Assembly (NCBI GenBank): GCA_910587495.1
Contig: CAJUMT010000078.1
Location: 1-9,430 of the forward strand
Length of the DNA stretch: 9,430 nucleotides
Source of the DNA: an uncultured Lachnospiraceae bacterium
Lineage (GTDB): Bacteria; Bacillota_A; Clostridia; Lachnospirales; Lachnospiraceae
Reading direction: 5' to 3'
Shown here: piece after piece, positions 1-7,212 of the stretch
Numbering within the stretch: the stretch's first letter is position 1
Layout of the letters: each line of letters begins with the position of its first letter
Notes under the pieces: model-generated
The model's input: only the letters and a program-made list of their open reading frames with translations
The model's database searches: none
What the model was told of the DNA's origin: nothing
Made by a program: the position numbers and the translations under genes

Positions 1-1
1 T

Positions 2-73
2 AGAAGTACGACGACTTCTTGATCCGATCCTGGCTAAAGTATAGCAGGCTTTTGGAGTGATTCCTAAAAGCCT
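2..73 (+). other. Leader region with two hairpins upstream of the chemoreceptor
   Basis: The 121 bases before the chemoreceptor hold no recognisable gene. Two inverted repeats are visible: AGAAGT/ACTTCT around a 6-base loop (2-19), and AGGCTTTTGGA pairing with TCC-T-AAAAGCCT (46-73; 11 pairs, one bulged T, 5-base loop). Neither is followed by a T run, so they are not good intrinsic terminators as seen. They could be a 5' leader structure or the 3' end of an upstream transcript cut by the window edge. No known riboswitch consensus was recognised. Confidence 0.35.
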
Positions 74-107
74 TATTGAAGATGTAGTCGAAAGCTGGTT
101 TGTCGAT

Positions 108-116
108 AGGGGGGGG
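108..116 (+). promoter_or_regulatory. Ribosome binding site made of a G8 tract
   Basis: The ribosome site of the chemoreceptor is AGGGGGGGG, ending five bases before the ATG at 122. It is the only purine-rich stretch at the right distance, so it supports that start. A run of eight G is unusual for this role, because slippage would change the spacing to the start codon. Confidence 0.6.
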
Positions 117-121
117 CTTGC

Positions 122-2146
122 ATGCGATTTATAGAAAATAAAAAACTTGCTACACGGATTGGGTTTATTACAACTGTAATCAATCTGGTAGGGATGACGC
201 TGCTCTGGCTGGTTGTATCTACTAACGCCGCTTCTATGGTCAAAAACGATATTACGAATCAAATGACCGATGCCGTGGAGTCCAGAGCTGCTATAATTAA
301 TGAGTATGTGCTTTCCGCGGAGGAATATATGACCGCTTTTGCCCTCGGCAGCGAGGTTCGTGATCTGCTTCTGGATCCAGATAATCCAATGCTTTTGGAA
401 CGGGCGCAAAAATATACGGAGGATTTTGCCTCCGTCAAAGGGGTGTTCGAGGGACTTTACATCGCTACACCGGCTACCCATGTGCTAACGCACACTTCCC
501 AAGGGGTTATCGGTATGACCACTCGTTCAGGAAGCTCTTTAAAAACTTTTCAGGATACAATTCTATCTCGGCAGGAGCTGACAAATCTGGGAATTATGAA
601 ATCTCCCGGTACTGGAAGCATGATCCTGTCCATGTACTATCCTATATTTGAGGAGCAGCGGTGTATCGGTTATGTGGGCGCCGGTGTCTATGCCGGTCGT
701 CTTATGGACTCGCTGCTGAATCTGGATATCAAAGGTCTGCCCAACAGTGAGTATGTATTCTTAAATGTGGATACGGGCGTCTATCTTTATCATGAGGATG
801 AGGCGTTATTGAATACCGAAACCACCGACGCAGGATATCAGGAGATCCTTCAGTGTATTCAGGCGGATGGCAGTACCCAGGCCAGTACATATTCTTACAG
901 AGATGAGAACGGGACTAGGCAGTTGGTGGTCTATAAATACCTGAAAGACCGCGGATGGGTTTTTATGGTTCGGGATAACGCTACAGAAGTTTATGCCACA
1001 GTGGCGACTGTGCGCGTTTTGGTAGGTGTGCTGTGCGCTGCCATGGCTGTCGCCGTTATACTGGTTACGCTTTTGATGCTGCGCCGTGAGGGAAGAGATT
1101 TGATGGCGGTTGAGCGGGCAATCGGGTGCCTGGGTGAACTGAATCTTTTTGCCGACCAGGAGCTGGAGCCTTTCTATGATCGGGCGGATGAGATTGGTAT
1201 GATTGCCCAGACCACCCATCAGGTTTGCAGCTGCCTGCGAAAAACCATTGATGACGTGGGACGCATTCTGGGTGAGATAGCCAATGGCAATCTTACTGTT
1301 GACGTCGCGGCGAATGAATCTTATTATATTGGCGATTTCAAGGCTTTGTCCGCAAGCCTGCAATCCATCCACACCAATTTGGTGAACATGATCCGTGACA
1401 TTTCCCAGGTGGCCGGTCAGGTCGATACCAGCGCAGAACAGGTTTCGTCAGGCGCCCAGGCGCTGGCGCAGGGTACAACAGAGCAGGCCACTTCCGTTGA
1501 TGGGCTTATGATAAATGTAACATCTATTACCGCTCAGATTCAGACCAGCGCTGTGCGCTGCGGCAGCGCCAGTGAGCTGGTAGACCGAGCCACCGGTTAT
1601 GCATTGGAAGCGGACACGAAAATGGAACAATTGACTGCGGCTACCAGGAACATCAATCAGTCCTCCGCTCAGATTGGCACCATCATCAAGAGTATTGAGG
1701 ATATTGCGTTTCAGACCAATATTTTGGCTCTAAATGCCGCTGTGGAGGCGGCTCGGGCCGGGAGCGCCGGGAAAGGTTTTTCTGTGGTGGCAGACGAGGT
1801 TCGTAACCTGGCGGCCAAATCTGCAGAAGCCGCACAGAATACCAATAATCTTATTACGCGGTCCATGCAAAGTGCCGAGACCGGCACGGAATCTACGGAT
1901 CAGGCAGTCTCGGCTATGCAGGTCATCAATGACTGCATTCAGTCTATTAAATCGCTTATGGATGAAATTGCCGCCGCCAGCGTCCAGCAGTCAGAGATGA
2001 TTTCGTTGGTTGAAAACGGGATCAAGGAAATTTTCGCGGTGGTTCAGAACAATTCTTCGGCCGCGGAAAAAAGCGCATCGGTTTCTAAGGAACTGTCCCA
2101 GCAGGCGCGGACGCTGAATAATCTTATCAATCGTTTTCGCATTTAA
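122..2146 (+). CDS. Methyl-accepting chemotaxis protein (membrane chemoreceptor)
   Basis: This 674-residue transmembrane chemoreceptor should sense an extracellular ligand and control CheA/CheW at the inner face of the membrane. Seen in order: a first membrane segment (about 13-35), an extracytoplasmic sensor region of about 260 residues that fits a double-Cache fold, a second membrane segment (about 296-320), HAMP-like linker sequence (about 330-430), and a long signalling domain. The hairpin tip reads IEDIAFQTNILALNAAVEAA (about 526-545), followed by RAG and GKGFSVVADEVRNLA, which is diagnostic of the family. The usual acidic residue after RAG is Ser here (GSAGKGF), a minor variant. There is no C-terminal CheR-tethering pentapeptide; the protein ends LINRFRI. 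No other chemotaxis gene is in the window, so it is an orphan receptor in this context. The ligand cannot be told. The sensor fold is inferred from length and layout. Confidence 0.95.
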   Translation: MRFIENKKLATRIGFITTVINLVGMTLLWLVVSTNAASMVKNDITNQMTDAVESRAAIINEYVLSAEEYMTAFALGSEVRDLLLDPDNPMLLERAQKYTEDFASVKGVFEGLYIATPATHVLTHTSQGVIGMTTRSGSSLKTFQDTILSRQELTNLGIMKSPGTGSMILSMYYPIFEEQRCIGYVGAGVYAGRLMDSLLNLDIKGLPNSEYVFLNVDTGVYLYHEDEALLNTETTDAGYQEILQCIQADGSTQASTYSYRDENGTRQLVVYKYLKDRGWVFMVRDNATEVYATVATVRVLVGVLCAAMAVAVILVTLLMLRREGRDLMAVERAIGCLGELNLFADQELEPFYDRADEIGMIAQTTHQVCSCLRKTIDDVGRILGEIANGNLTVDVAANESYYIGDFKALSASLQSIHTNLVNMIRDISQVAGQVDTSAEQVSSGAQALAQGTTEQATSVDGLMINVTSITAQIQTSAVRCGSASELVDRATGYALEADTKMEQLTAATRNINQSSAQIGTIIKSIEDIAFQTNILALNAAVEAARAGSAGKGFSVVADEVRNLAAKSAEAAQNTNNLITRSMQSAETGTESTDQAVSAMQVINDCIQSIKSLMDEIAAASVQQSEMISLVENGIKEIFAVVQNNSSAAEKSASVSKELSQQARTLNNLINRFRI

Positions 2147-2196
2147 TAAATGGCAAGGACAAGGCTTAAATTTTATATTTTCTTTTGATAACAGCT

Positions 2197-2225
2197 AAGG
2201 CAGTCGTGGAATTACGACTGCTTTT
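2197..2225 (+). terminator. Intrinsic terminator after the chemoreceptor gene
   Basis: GCAGTCGT and ACGACTGC form a perfect 8-bp stem around a GGAATT loop (2200-2221). It extends by weaker AAG/TTT pairing on the outside and is followed by TTTT. It lies 50 bases after the chemoreceptor stop and just before the next promoter. The T run is short, so efficiency is uncertain. Confidence 0.75.
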
Positions 2226-2249
2226 CACATATTATTCACATTTTTCCAC

Positions 2250-2278
2250 TTGACATAGTTAGAAATCTAACATATAAT
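2250..2278 (+). promoter_or_regulatory. Sigma-A promoter of the MarR-ABC operon
   Basis: A perfect -35 TTGACA (2250-2255) and a perfect -10 TATAAT (2273-2278) are separated by exactly 17 bases. Transcription should begin near 2285, giving a leader of about 30 bases to the MarR start. Such a strong promoter implies it is normally held down, which fits the operators overlapping it. Confidence 0.9.
2258..2271. promoter_or_regulatory. Operator O1, probable MarR binding site
   Basis: GTTAGAAATCTAAC is an inverted repeat with 6-base arms (GTTAGA/TCTAAC) and a 2-base centre. It fills most of the spacer between -35 and -10, so a bound dimer would block RNA polymerase. It matches the palindromic, AT-rich style of MarR-family operators; binding by the adjacent MarR protein is inferred. 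Confidence 0.85.
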
Positions 2279-2280
2279 CA

Positions 2281-2294
2281 GTTAGATTTCTAAC
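2281..2294. promoter_or_regulatory. Operator O2, probable MarR binding site
   Basis: GTTAGATTTCTAAC is the exact reverse complement of O1, with the same 6-base arms. It starts three bases after the -10 box and covers the expected transcription start. The centres of O1 and O2 are 23 bases apart, a little over two helical turns, so two dimers could sit on roughly the same DNA face. Confidence 0.85.
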
Positions 2295-2314
2295 AATTGA
2301 AAGGAATGAGAACC

Positions 2315-2761
2315 ATGAATGAAGAAATGTATCCCATGCGGGAAATAGTGAATCTAAGCCGTATCTGGCATCGGGTCATAGAAAAACGGATGTCTGACCT
2401 GGGGTTAAGCTCCATCCAGAGCCGGGTGCTGGGATACTTGTATTTTCAGCTTAGAGAAGGGAAAAAAGTATTTCAAAAAGAACTGGAAGAAGAATTTAAA
2501 ATTCGCAAATCATCCGTCACAAGCGTGATACAGATTTTGGAGAAAAAAGGACTGATACGCAGGATCGGCGTACCGGGGGATGCCAGGAAAAAAGAACTGG
2601 TGCTGACAGAACAGGGAATCGCCGTCCAGGAGACGGTGCTTGAGCGGCTGAACCGATTGGAAGGGATGGTGTACGAGGCGTTAAGTGAAAAAGAAAGGCA
2701 ACTCTGGTTTTGCTGTATCAAGAAGATAGAAGAGAGACTGAAGGAGGCAGATTATGATTAA
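2315..2761 (+). CDS. MarR-family transcriptional repressor
   Basis: This is a 148-residue winged-helix regulator, the usual MarR length. N- and C-terminal helices for dimerisation flank a DNA-binding core: helix about 52-60 (FQKELEEEF), recognition helix about 66-80 (SSVTSVIQILEKKGL), and the wing with the family motif GDARKKELVLT (88-98). The ATG at 2315 is preferred because AAAGGA lies nine bases upstream; in-frame TTG 2297 and ATG 2306 overlap or precede that site. The last eight bases overlap the start of the first ABC gene, indicating translational coupling. With paired palindromes on its own promoter, it very likely represses itself and the exporter, released by a small ligand that may be an export substrate. 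The ligand is unknown. Confidence 0.93.
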   Translation: MNEEMYPMREIVNLSRIWHRVIEKRMSDLGLSSIQSRVLGYLYFQLREGKKVFQKELEEEFKIRKSSVTSVIQILEKKGLIRRIGVPGDARKKELVLTEQGIAVQETVLERLNRLEGMVYEALSEKERQLWFCCIKKIEERLKEADYD

Positions 2762-4490
2762 AAAATTAACGGCCCAAATTGGGGAATATAAAAAAGATAC
2801 GCTGATGTCCCCGGTCAGCGTGACGTTCGAAGTGATCTTAGAAGTGCTGTTGCCGGTGTTGATGGCGTCTGTCATCGACCACGGCGTGGAAGCCGGGGAC
2901 ATGAACTATGTAATCAAGATGGGCGCCGTTATGCTGGTGGTGGCTATGCTGTCACTTCTGGCCGGCACGATGTCCGGTATCTTTGCAGCCAGGGCTTCCA
3001 TGGGATTTGGGCGGAACTTAAGAAAAGCCATGTATGATAACATTCAGGATTTTGCTTTTCATAACATTGACAAATTTTCCACGGCAGGTCTTGTGACCCG
3101 TATGACCACGGACGTGACCAATATCCAGAACGCGTTCCAGATGATCATCCGTATGCTGGTGCGGGCGCCGATTATGATGATATCTGCGTTGTTTATGTGC
3201 GTTACGATCAGCCCAAAACTGTCTTTGATCTTTCTGGCAGCGCTGATATTTTTAGGATGCGTGATGTTCTTTATCGTCACGCGGGCCTTTCCCATCTTCG
3301 ATGAACTGTTTAAAGGGTACGACAGGCTTAACGCCAGCGTACAGGAGAATCTGACTGGTATTCGGGTAGTAAAAGCCTATGTCCGCGAACATTTTGAAAA
3401 TGAAAAATTCTGCAAGGCTACAGACAATTTAAAGGATCTGAATGTCCGCGCGGAGAAACTGGTAGTCATGAACCAGCCGGTGATGCAGTTTACCGTATAT
3501 ACCTGTATCCTCCTGATCTCCTGGTTCGGCGCGAAGATGATCGTACTAGACGGGATCATGACCACCGGGCAGCTTATGAGTCTGTTTACTTATACCATGC
3601 AGATTTTGATGAGCCTAATGATGATCTCCATGGTTTTTGTCATGGTGACTATGGCCCGGTCTTCTGCGGAGCGTATCGTGGAAGTGCTGGATGAAAAAAG
3701 CACGCTGTCGAATCCGGAGCATCCGCTGTATGAAGTGCCGGACGGTTCGATTACCTTTGATCATGTGAATTTCTCGTACAGCGACGACGCGGATAAATGC
3801 GTACTGCGGGATGTAAATTTGCAGATTCATGCCGGAGAGACCATCGGTATCATTGGCGGGACCGGAAGTTCCAAATCCACGTTGGTGCAGTTGATCCCCA
3901 GGCTTTATGATGTCCTTGGCGGTTCTGTCAGAGTGGGCGGACATGACGTAAGGGAATACGATATAGAATCCCTCAGAAACGAGGTGTCCATGGTGCTCCA
4001 GAAAAACATTCTTTTCTCAGGGACAATTCTGGAGAACCTTCGCTGGGGCAATAAAGAGGCCACGGAAGAAGAATGCAGCCATGCCTGTGAGCTGGCGCAG
4101 GCGCATGAATTTATCGAAAAGATGCCGGAAGGCTATCATACTTACATTGAGCAGGGTGGTACGAACGTATCCGGAGGCCAGAAACAAAGGCTCTGTATTG
4201 CCCGGGCTTTGCTGAAAAAACCTAAAATACTCATCCTGGATGATTCCACCAGCGCGGTGGATACCAAGACCGACTCCCTGATTCGTAAGGCTTTTGCGGA
4301 AGAAATCCCGGATACGACCAAGTTGATTATCGCCCAGAGGATCTCCTCCGTACAAGAGTCCGACCGGATCATCGTCATGGAACAAGGGCAGGTCATGGGA
4401 TTCGGCACCCATGAGGAATTGATGAAAGACAATGAGATTTACCGTGACATCTATGAATTGCAGCAGAAAGGAGCGGATAAAAATGAGTAG
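2754..4490 (+). CDS. ABC exporter half-transporter with degenerate ATPase motifs
   Basis: This 578-residue fused membrane/ATPase protein belongs to the type IV (B-type) exporters, MdlA/LmrC-like. Six membrane segments are visible at roughly 23-45, 58-80, 130-152, 157-180, 242-264 and 273-300, followed by the nucleotide-binding domain. Walker A is GGTGSSKST (368-376), with Ser in place of the third Gly. The signature is intact (VSGGQ, 472-476). Walker B ends in Asp-Asp (496-497) where the second residue should be the catalytic Glu, and the H-loop His is Gln (528, AQRISS). These are the hallmarks of the partner carrying the degenerate site in heterodimeric exporters such as LmrCD, BmrCD and TM287/288. 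The start has AAGGAGG well placed upstream. It overlaps the regulator and the next ABC gene by eight bases each. Substrate is unknown; multidrug or toxic-compound efflux is inferred from MarR control. Confidence 0.94.
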   Translation: MIKKLTAQIGEYKKDTLMSPVSVTFEVILEVLLPVLMASVIDHGVEAGDMNYVIKMGAVMLVVAMLSLLAGTMSGIFAARASMGFGRNLRKAMYDNIQDFAFHNIDKFSTAGLVTRMTTDVTNIQNAFQMIIRMLVRAPIMMISALFMCVTISPKLSLIFLAALIFLGCVMFFIVTRAFPIFDELFKGYDRLNASVQENLTGIRVVKAYVREHFENEKFCKATDNLKDLNVRAEKLVVMNQPVMQFTVYTCILLISWFGAKMIVLDGIMTTGQLMSLFTYTMQILMSLMMISMVFVMVTMARSSAERIVEVLDEKSTLSNPEHPLYEVPDGSITFDHVNFSYSDDADKCVLRDVNLQIHAGETIGIIGGTGSSKSTLVQLIPRLYDVLGGSVRVGGHDVREYDIESLRNEVSMVLQKNILFSGTILENLRWGNKEATEEECSHACELAQAHEFIEKMPEGYHTYIEQGGTNVSGGQKQRLCIARALLKKPKILILDDSTSAVDTKTDSLIRKAFAEEIPDTTKLIIAQRISSVQESDRIIVMEQGQVMGFGTHEELMKDNEIYRDIYELQQKGADKNE

Positions 4491-6405
4491 TCCAAGAGTA
4501 ATGAAGGGTCCGGGTGCAAGAGGTATGCGCGGCGGTCCTAAAAGCAAGAATCCGGGCAAGACATTAAAACGTCTGTTGGCTTATATATGGAAAGACTATA
4601 AAATACACTGTGTAGCTGTCATTATCAGTATCGCTGTCAGTTCTCTGACCGCCGTAGTGGGAAATCTGTTCCTGAGAAGCCTGATCGACGATTATATCCT
4701 GCCGTTTTTGGGAGACAAAGATCCAAGCTTTCAGCCGCTGTTGCAAGCGCTGCTTACGATGGCCTGTATTTATTATGTAGGGACGTTGTCCACGTTCCTC
4801 TATGCCAGAATTATGATCAGCGTCACCCAGGGCGTCTTAAAAGAGATCCGGGATGAGATGTTTACCCATATGGAAAAACTTCCCATTAAATATTTTGATA
4901 CCCACGCTCACGGCGATATTATGAGCTGTTATACCAATGATACAGACACATTAAGGCAGATGATCAGCCAGAGTATCCCGCAGATGCTAAGCTCATCCAT
5001 CACGATCATCAGTACATTTATCTCCATGATCGTCTTAAGTGTCCCGCTGACGCTTTTAATTATCTTGATGGTAGTGGTGATGGTAACCGCGGTGCGCTTT
5101 ATCGGCGGGAAAAGCGGTATGTATTTTATTCGCCAGCAGAAATCCTTAGGTGCGTTGAACGGATATATAGAGGAAATGATGGAAGGGCAGAAGGTGGTCA
5201 AAGTTTTCTGCCATGAAGAGGAATCCAAGGCACGCTTTTACGAGCTGAACGACGAACTTTTTGACAGCGCCAAAAACGCCCACACATTTGCCAATATCCT
5301 GATGCCGGTTATGGCCAATCTGGGAAATATCAATTATGTGCTGACACTGGCGGTGGGATCCATCCTGGCAATCTACGGCGTGGGCGGACTGACTTTAGGC
5401 GCGCTGGCTTCGTTTCTGCAGCTTACCAGAAGCTTTAATATGCCCATCACCCAGGTATCCCAGCAGTTTAACTCTATCATTATGGCGCTGGCAGGCGCGG
5501 AGCGCATCTTTGACCTGCTAGACGAGCCGGAGGAAGTGGATAACGGTTATGTGACGCTGGTCAATGTAACCGAAGAGCCGGACGGTACGCTCAAAGAGTC
5601 CGAAAAACGGACCGGTATCTGGGCATGGAAACATCCCCATAAAGCCGAAGGAACCATCACCTATCAGAAACTTGAAGGAGACGTGGTGTTGGACGGCGTG
5701 GATTTTGGCTATTCGGATGATAAGATTGTCCTGCACGATATTAAAATGTACGCGACGCCGGGGCAGAAGATCGCTTTTGTGGGCGCCACCGGCGCAGGCA
5801 AGACGACGATTACGAACCTGATCAACCGCTTTTATGATATTCAGGATGGTAAGATCCGCTATGACGGCATCAATATTAATAAGATTAAAAAGCCGGATCT
5901 TCGCCGTTCTTTGGGGATCGTGCTTCAGGACACCCATCTGTTCACCGGGACGATCGCCGACAATATCCGCTATGGGAAACTGGACGCTTCCATGGAGGAA
6001 GTGGTGGCGGCTGCGAAATTAGCCAACGCCCATTACTTTATTACCCGGCTTCCGGACGGCTACGACACTGTGTTGAGCGGGGACGGAACCAGCTTATCCC
6101 AGGGTGAGCGCCAGCTCCTTGCCATTGCCCGGGCGGCCATCGCCGATCCGCCTGTGCTGATCCTGGATGAAGCGACTTCCAGTATTGATACCCGTACAGA
6201 GACCATCGTGCAAAGTGGTATGGATCGGCTGATGAAGGGCAGGACCGTATTCGTCATCGCCCATAGACTGTCCACGATTAAAAATTCCGATGTGATCATG
6301 GTATTGGAACAGGGCCGAATCATTGAGCGAGGGAACCATGCGTCTCTCCTTGAGGAACGAGGAAAATATTATCAGTTATATACAGGAGCATTTGAATTGT
6401 CATGA
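4483..6405 (+). CDS. ABC exporter half-transporter with canonical ATPase motifs
   Basis: This 640-residue protein is the partner of the preceding ABC protein, MdlB/LmrD-like. A Gly/Arg/Lys-rich cytoplasmic N-terminus of about 30 residues precedes six membrane segments. Between membrane and ATPase domains is a linker longer than usual (about 350-400, containing GIWAWKHPH). Walker A is GATGAGKTT (434-442), Walker B has the catalytic Glu (LDEATSSID, Glu 563), and the H-loop His is present (594, AHRLST). Its signature is LSQGE (538-542) rather than LSGGQ, so it supplies the weak signature to the degenerate site and the full Walker motifs to the active site. The ATG at 4483 is chosen because AAAGGAG precedes it and it overlaps the upstream stop by eight bases; an in-frame ATG at 4432 would lie inside the previous gene without a ribosome site. 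It overlaps the HAD gene by ATGA. Confidence 0.94.
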   Translation: MSSPRVMKGPGARGMRGGPKSKNPGKTLKRLLAYIWKDYKIHCVAVIISIAVSSLTAVVGNLFLRSLIDDYILPFLGDKDPSFQPLLQALLTMACIYYVGTLSTFLYARIMISVTQGVLKEIRDEMFTHMEKLPIKYFDTHAHGDIMSCYTNDTDTLRQMISQSIPQMLSSSITIISTFISMIVLSVPLTLLIILMVVVMVTAVRFIGGKSGMYFIRQQKSLGALNGYIEEMMEGQKVVKVFCHEEESKARFYELNDELFDSAKNAHTFANILMPVMANLGNINYVLTLAVGSILAIYGVGGLTLGALASFLQLTRSFNMPITQVSQQFNSIIMALAGAERIFDLLDEPEEVDNGYVTLVNVTEEPDGTLKESEKRTGIWAWKHPHKAEGTITYQKLEGDVVLDGVDFGYSDDKIVLHDIKMYATPGQKIAFVGATGAGKTTITNLINRFYDIQDGKIRYDGININKIKKPDLRRSLGIVLQDTHLFTGTIADNIRYGKLDASMEEVVAAAKLANAHYFITRLPDGYDTVLSGDGTSLSQGERQLLAIARAAIADPPVLILDEATSSIDTRTETIVQSGMDRLMKGRTVFVIAHRLSTIKNSDVIMVLEQGRIIERGNHASLLEERGKYYQLYTGAFELS

Positions 6406-7073
6406 GAAAAGCAATTATATTTGACATGGACGGAACATTGTTAGATACACTGGAAGATCTCTACAGGAGCGCCAACGCGGCGCTCCTAAGATACGGTTTT
6501 CCTGAAAGGAGCAAAGAAGAAATCCGGCAGTTTGTGGGAAACGGGGCAGTGAACCTGATGCGCAGAGCCGTACCCCGGGGGGAAGAGAATCCTCATTTTA
6601 CGGACTGCCTGCTCGCTTTCAAAGAACATTACGGCGTCCATCTGAACGACCATACCTGCGCCTACGAAGGGATTGAAGAATTGCTGCAAAAACTGAAAAC
6701 GGCAGGGTATCCCATGGCGATTGTATCCAACAAGCCGGATTTTGCCGTCAGGGAGTTAAACAGACGCTATTTTGGGGATGTAATCAAAGTTGCCATCGGG
6801 GAGTCCGAATCGGTTCGACGTAAACCCGCTCCCGATACGGTAGAATGCGCGGCGAAAGAGCTGGGCGTAGAACTTAAAGAATGCATCTATGTAGGAGATT
6901 CCGAAGTGGATCTAAAGACCGCCGAAAACTGTAAGATCCCATGCATATCCGTAGCCTGGGGCTTCCGGGGAAGACAGTTTCTGGAAGATATGGGGGCGCG
7001 TACGATTGCAGAGCGACCGCAGGAGGTGCATGAGATGATTAGCTTATATTATATTGACAGATGTTATACTTGA
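6402..7073 (+). CDS. HAD-superfamily hydrolase, phosphoglycolate-phosphatase-like
   Basis: This 223-residue cytoplasmic phosphatase has all four HAD motifs: FDMDGTLLDT with nucleophile Asp 8 and acid/base Asp 10; Ser 109 in IVSNKPD; Lys 141 in RRKPAPD; and Asp 166/Asp 170 in VGDSEVDLKTA. The helical segment between motifs I and II is a C1-type cap, as in the Gph/PGP and pyrophosphatase PpaX-like group, which hydrolyse small phosphate esters; the exact substrate cannot be told. It starts by ATGA overlap with the second ABC gene, so it is the fourth gene of the operon. Why a phosphatase accompanies an exporter is unclear; it may be a metabolite-repair enzyme that simply shares transcription. 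The final ten or so residues (ISLYYIDRCYT) lie in AT-rich DNA where another gene fragment is open in a different frame, so the natural C-terminus has probably been replaced. Confidence 0.9.
   Translation: MRKAIIFDMDGTLLDTLEDLYRSANAALLRYGFPERSKEEIRQFVGNGAVNLMRRAVPRGEENPHFTDCLLAFKEHYGVHLNDHTCAYEGIEELLQKLKTAGYPMAIVSNKPDFAVRELNRRYFGDVIKVAIGESESVRRKPAPDTVECAAKELGVELKECIYVGDSEVDLKTAENCKIPCISVAWGFRGRQFLEDMGARTIAERPQEVHEMISLYYIDRCYT
6465..6487 (+). repeat. GC-rich perfect hairpin inside the HAD gene
   Basis: AGGAGCGCC and GGCGCTCCT form a perfect 9-bp stem around a 5-base loop, starting 63 bases into the HAD gene. There is no T run after it, so it is not a terminator. It could pause translation or protect or process operon mRNA, but a chance origin is possible because both arms encode ordinary conserved-looking residues. 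Confidence 0.5.
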
Positions 7074-7212
7074 ACAAGATGAGGTTGGCATTGGTAATTT
7101 TGTTGGAACACTGGATTGCTATTCAGAAAAGCCATTAAAAATAACAAAGCCAAATTCTACAATCGTATATCATGATTCTTACGAAAAAGAGGAAGGGTGT
7201 GAATATGAATGA
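7039..7212 (+). pseudogene. 3' tail of an unidentified gene
   Basis: From 7039 a frame stays open for 57 codons with no plausible start and ends at TGA 7210-7212. The encoded peptide includes VILEQDEVGIGNFVGTLDC and is rich in acidic residues at its end (EKEEGCEYE). I do not recognise the family. That this was once a real gene is suggested by the overlap of its stop with the following start in the form ATGAATGA, and by a good ribosome site within its end. The region is clearly richer in A/T than the operon before it. The 5' part has been lost at a junction near 7040-7060, where it meets the end of the HAD gene in another frame. Confidence 0.5.

Noticed and set aside
35..61. Possible sigma-28 (flagellar) promoter, TAAAGTAT followed by GGAGTGAT
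   Set aside because: The -35 side fits well, but the -10 side matches GCCGATAA at only three of eight positions.
30..121. Cyclic-di-GMP riboswitch upstream of the chemoreceptor
   Set aside because: The conserved core sequences of the known classes are not present in the leader.
806..1372. A 188-codon minus-strand open frame inside the chemoreceptor gene
   Set aside because: It is a shadow of the chemoreceptor coding frame, with no recognisable domain.
4432..4482. Upstream ATG extending the second ABC gene by 17 codons
   Set aside because: It lies deep in the previous gene without a ribosome site, whereas the ATG at 4483 has AAAGGAG and an operon-typical 8-base overlap.
7054..7070. TTGACA and TATACT near the HAD end as a promoter for the protease
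   Set aside because: Only five bases separate the two boxes, far from the 16-18 needed.
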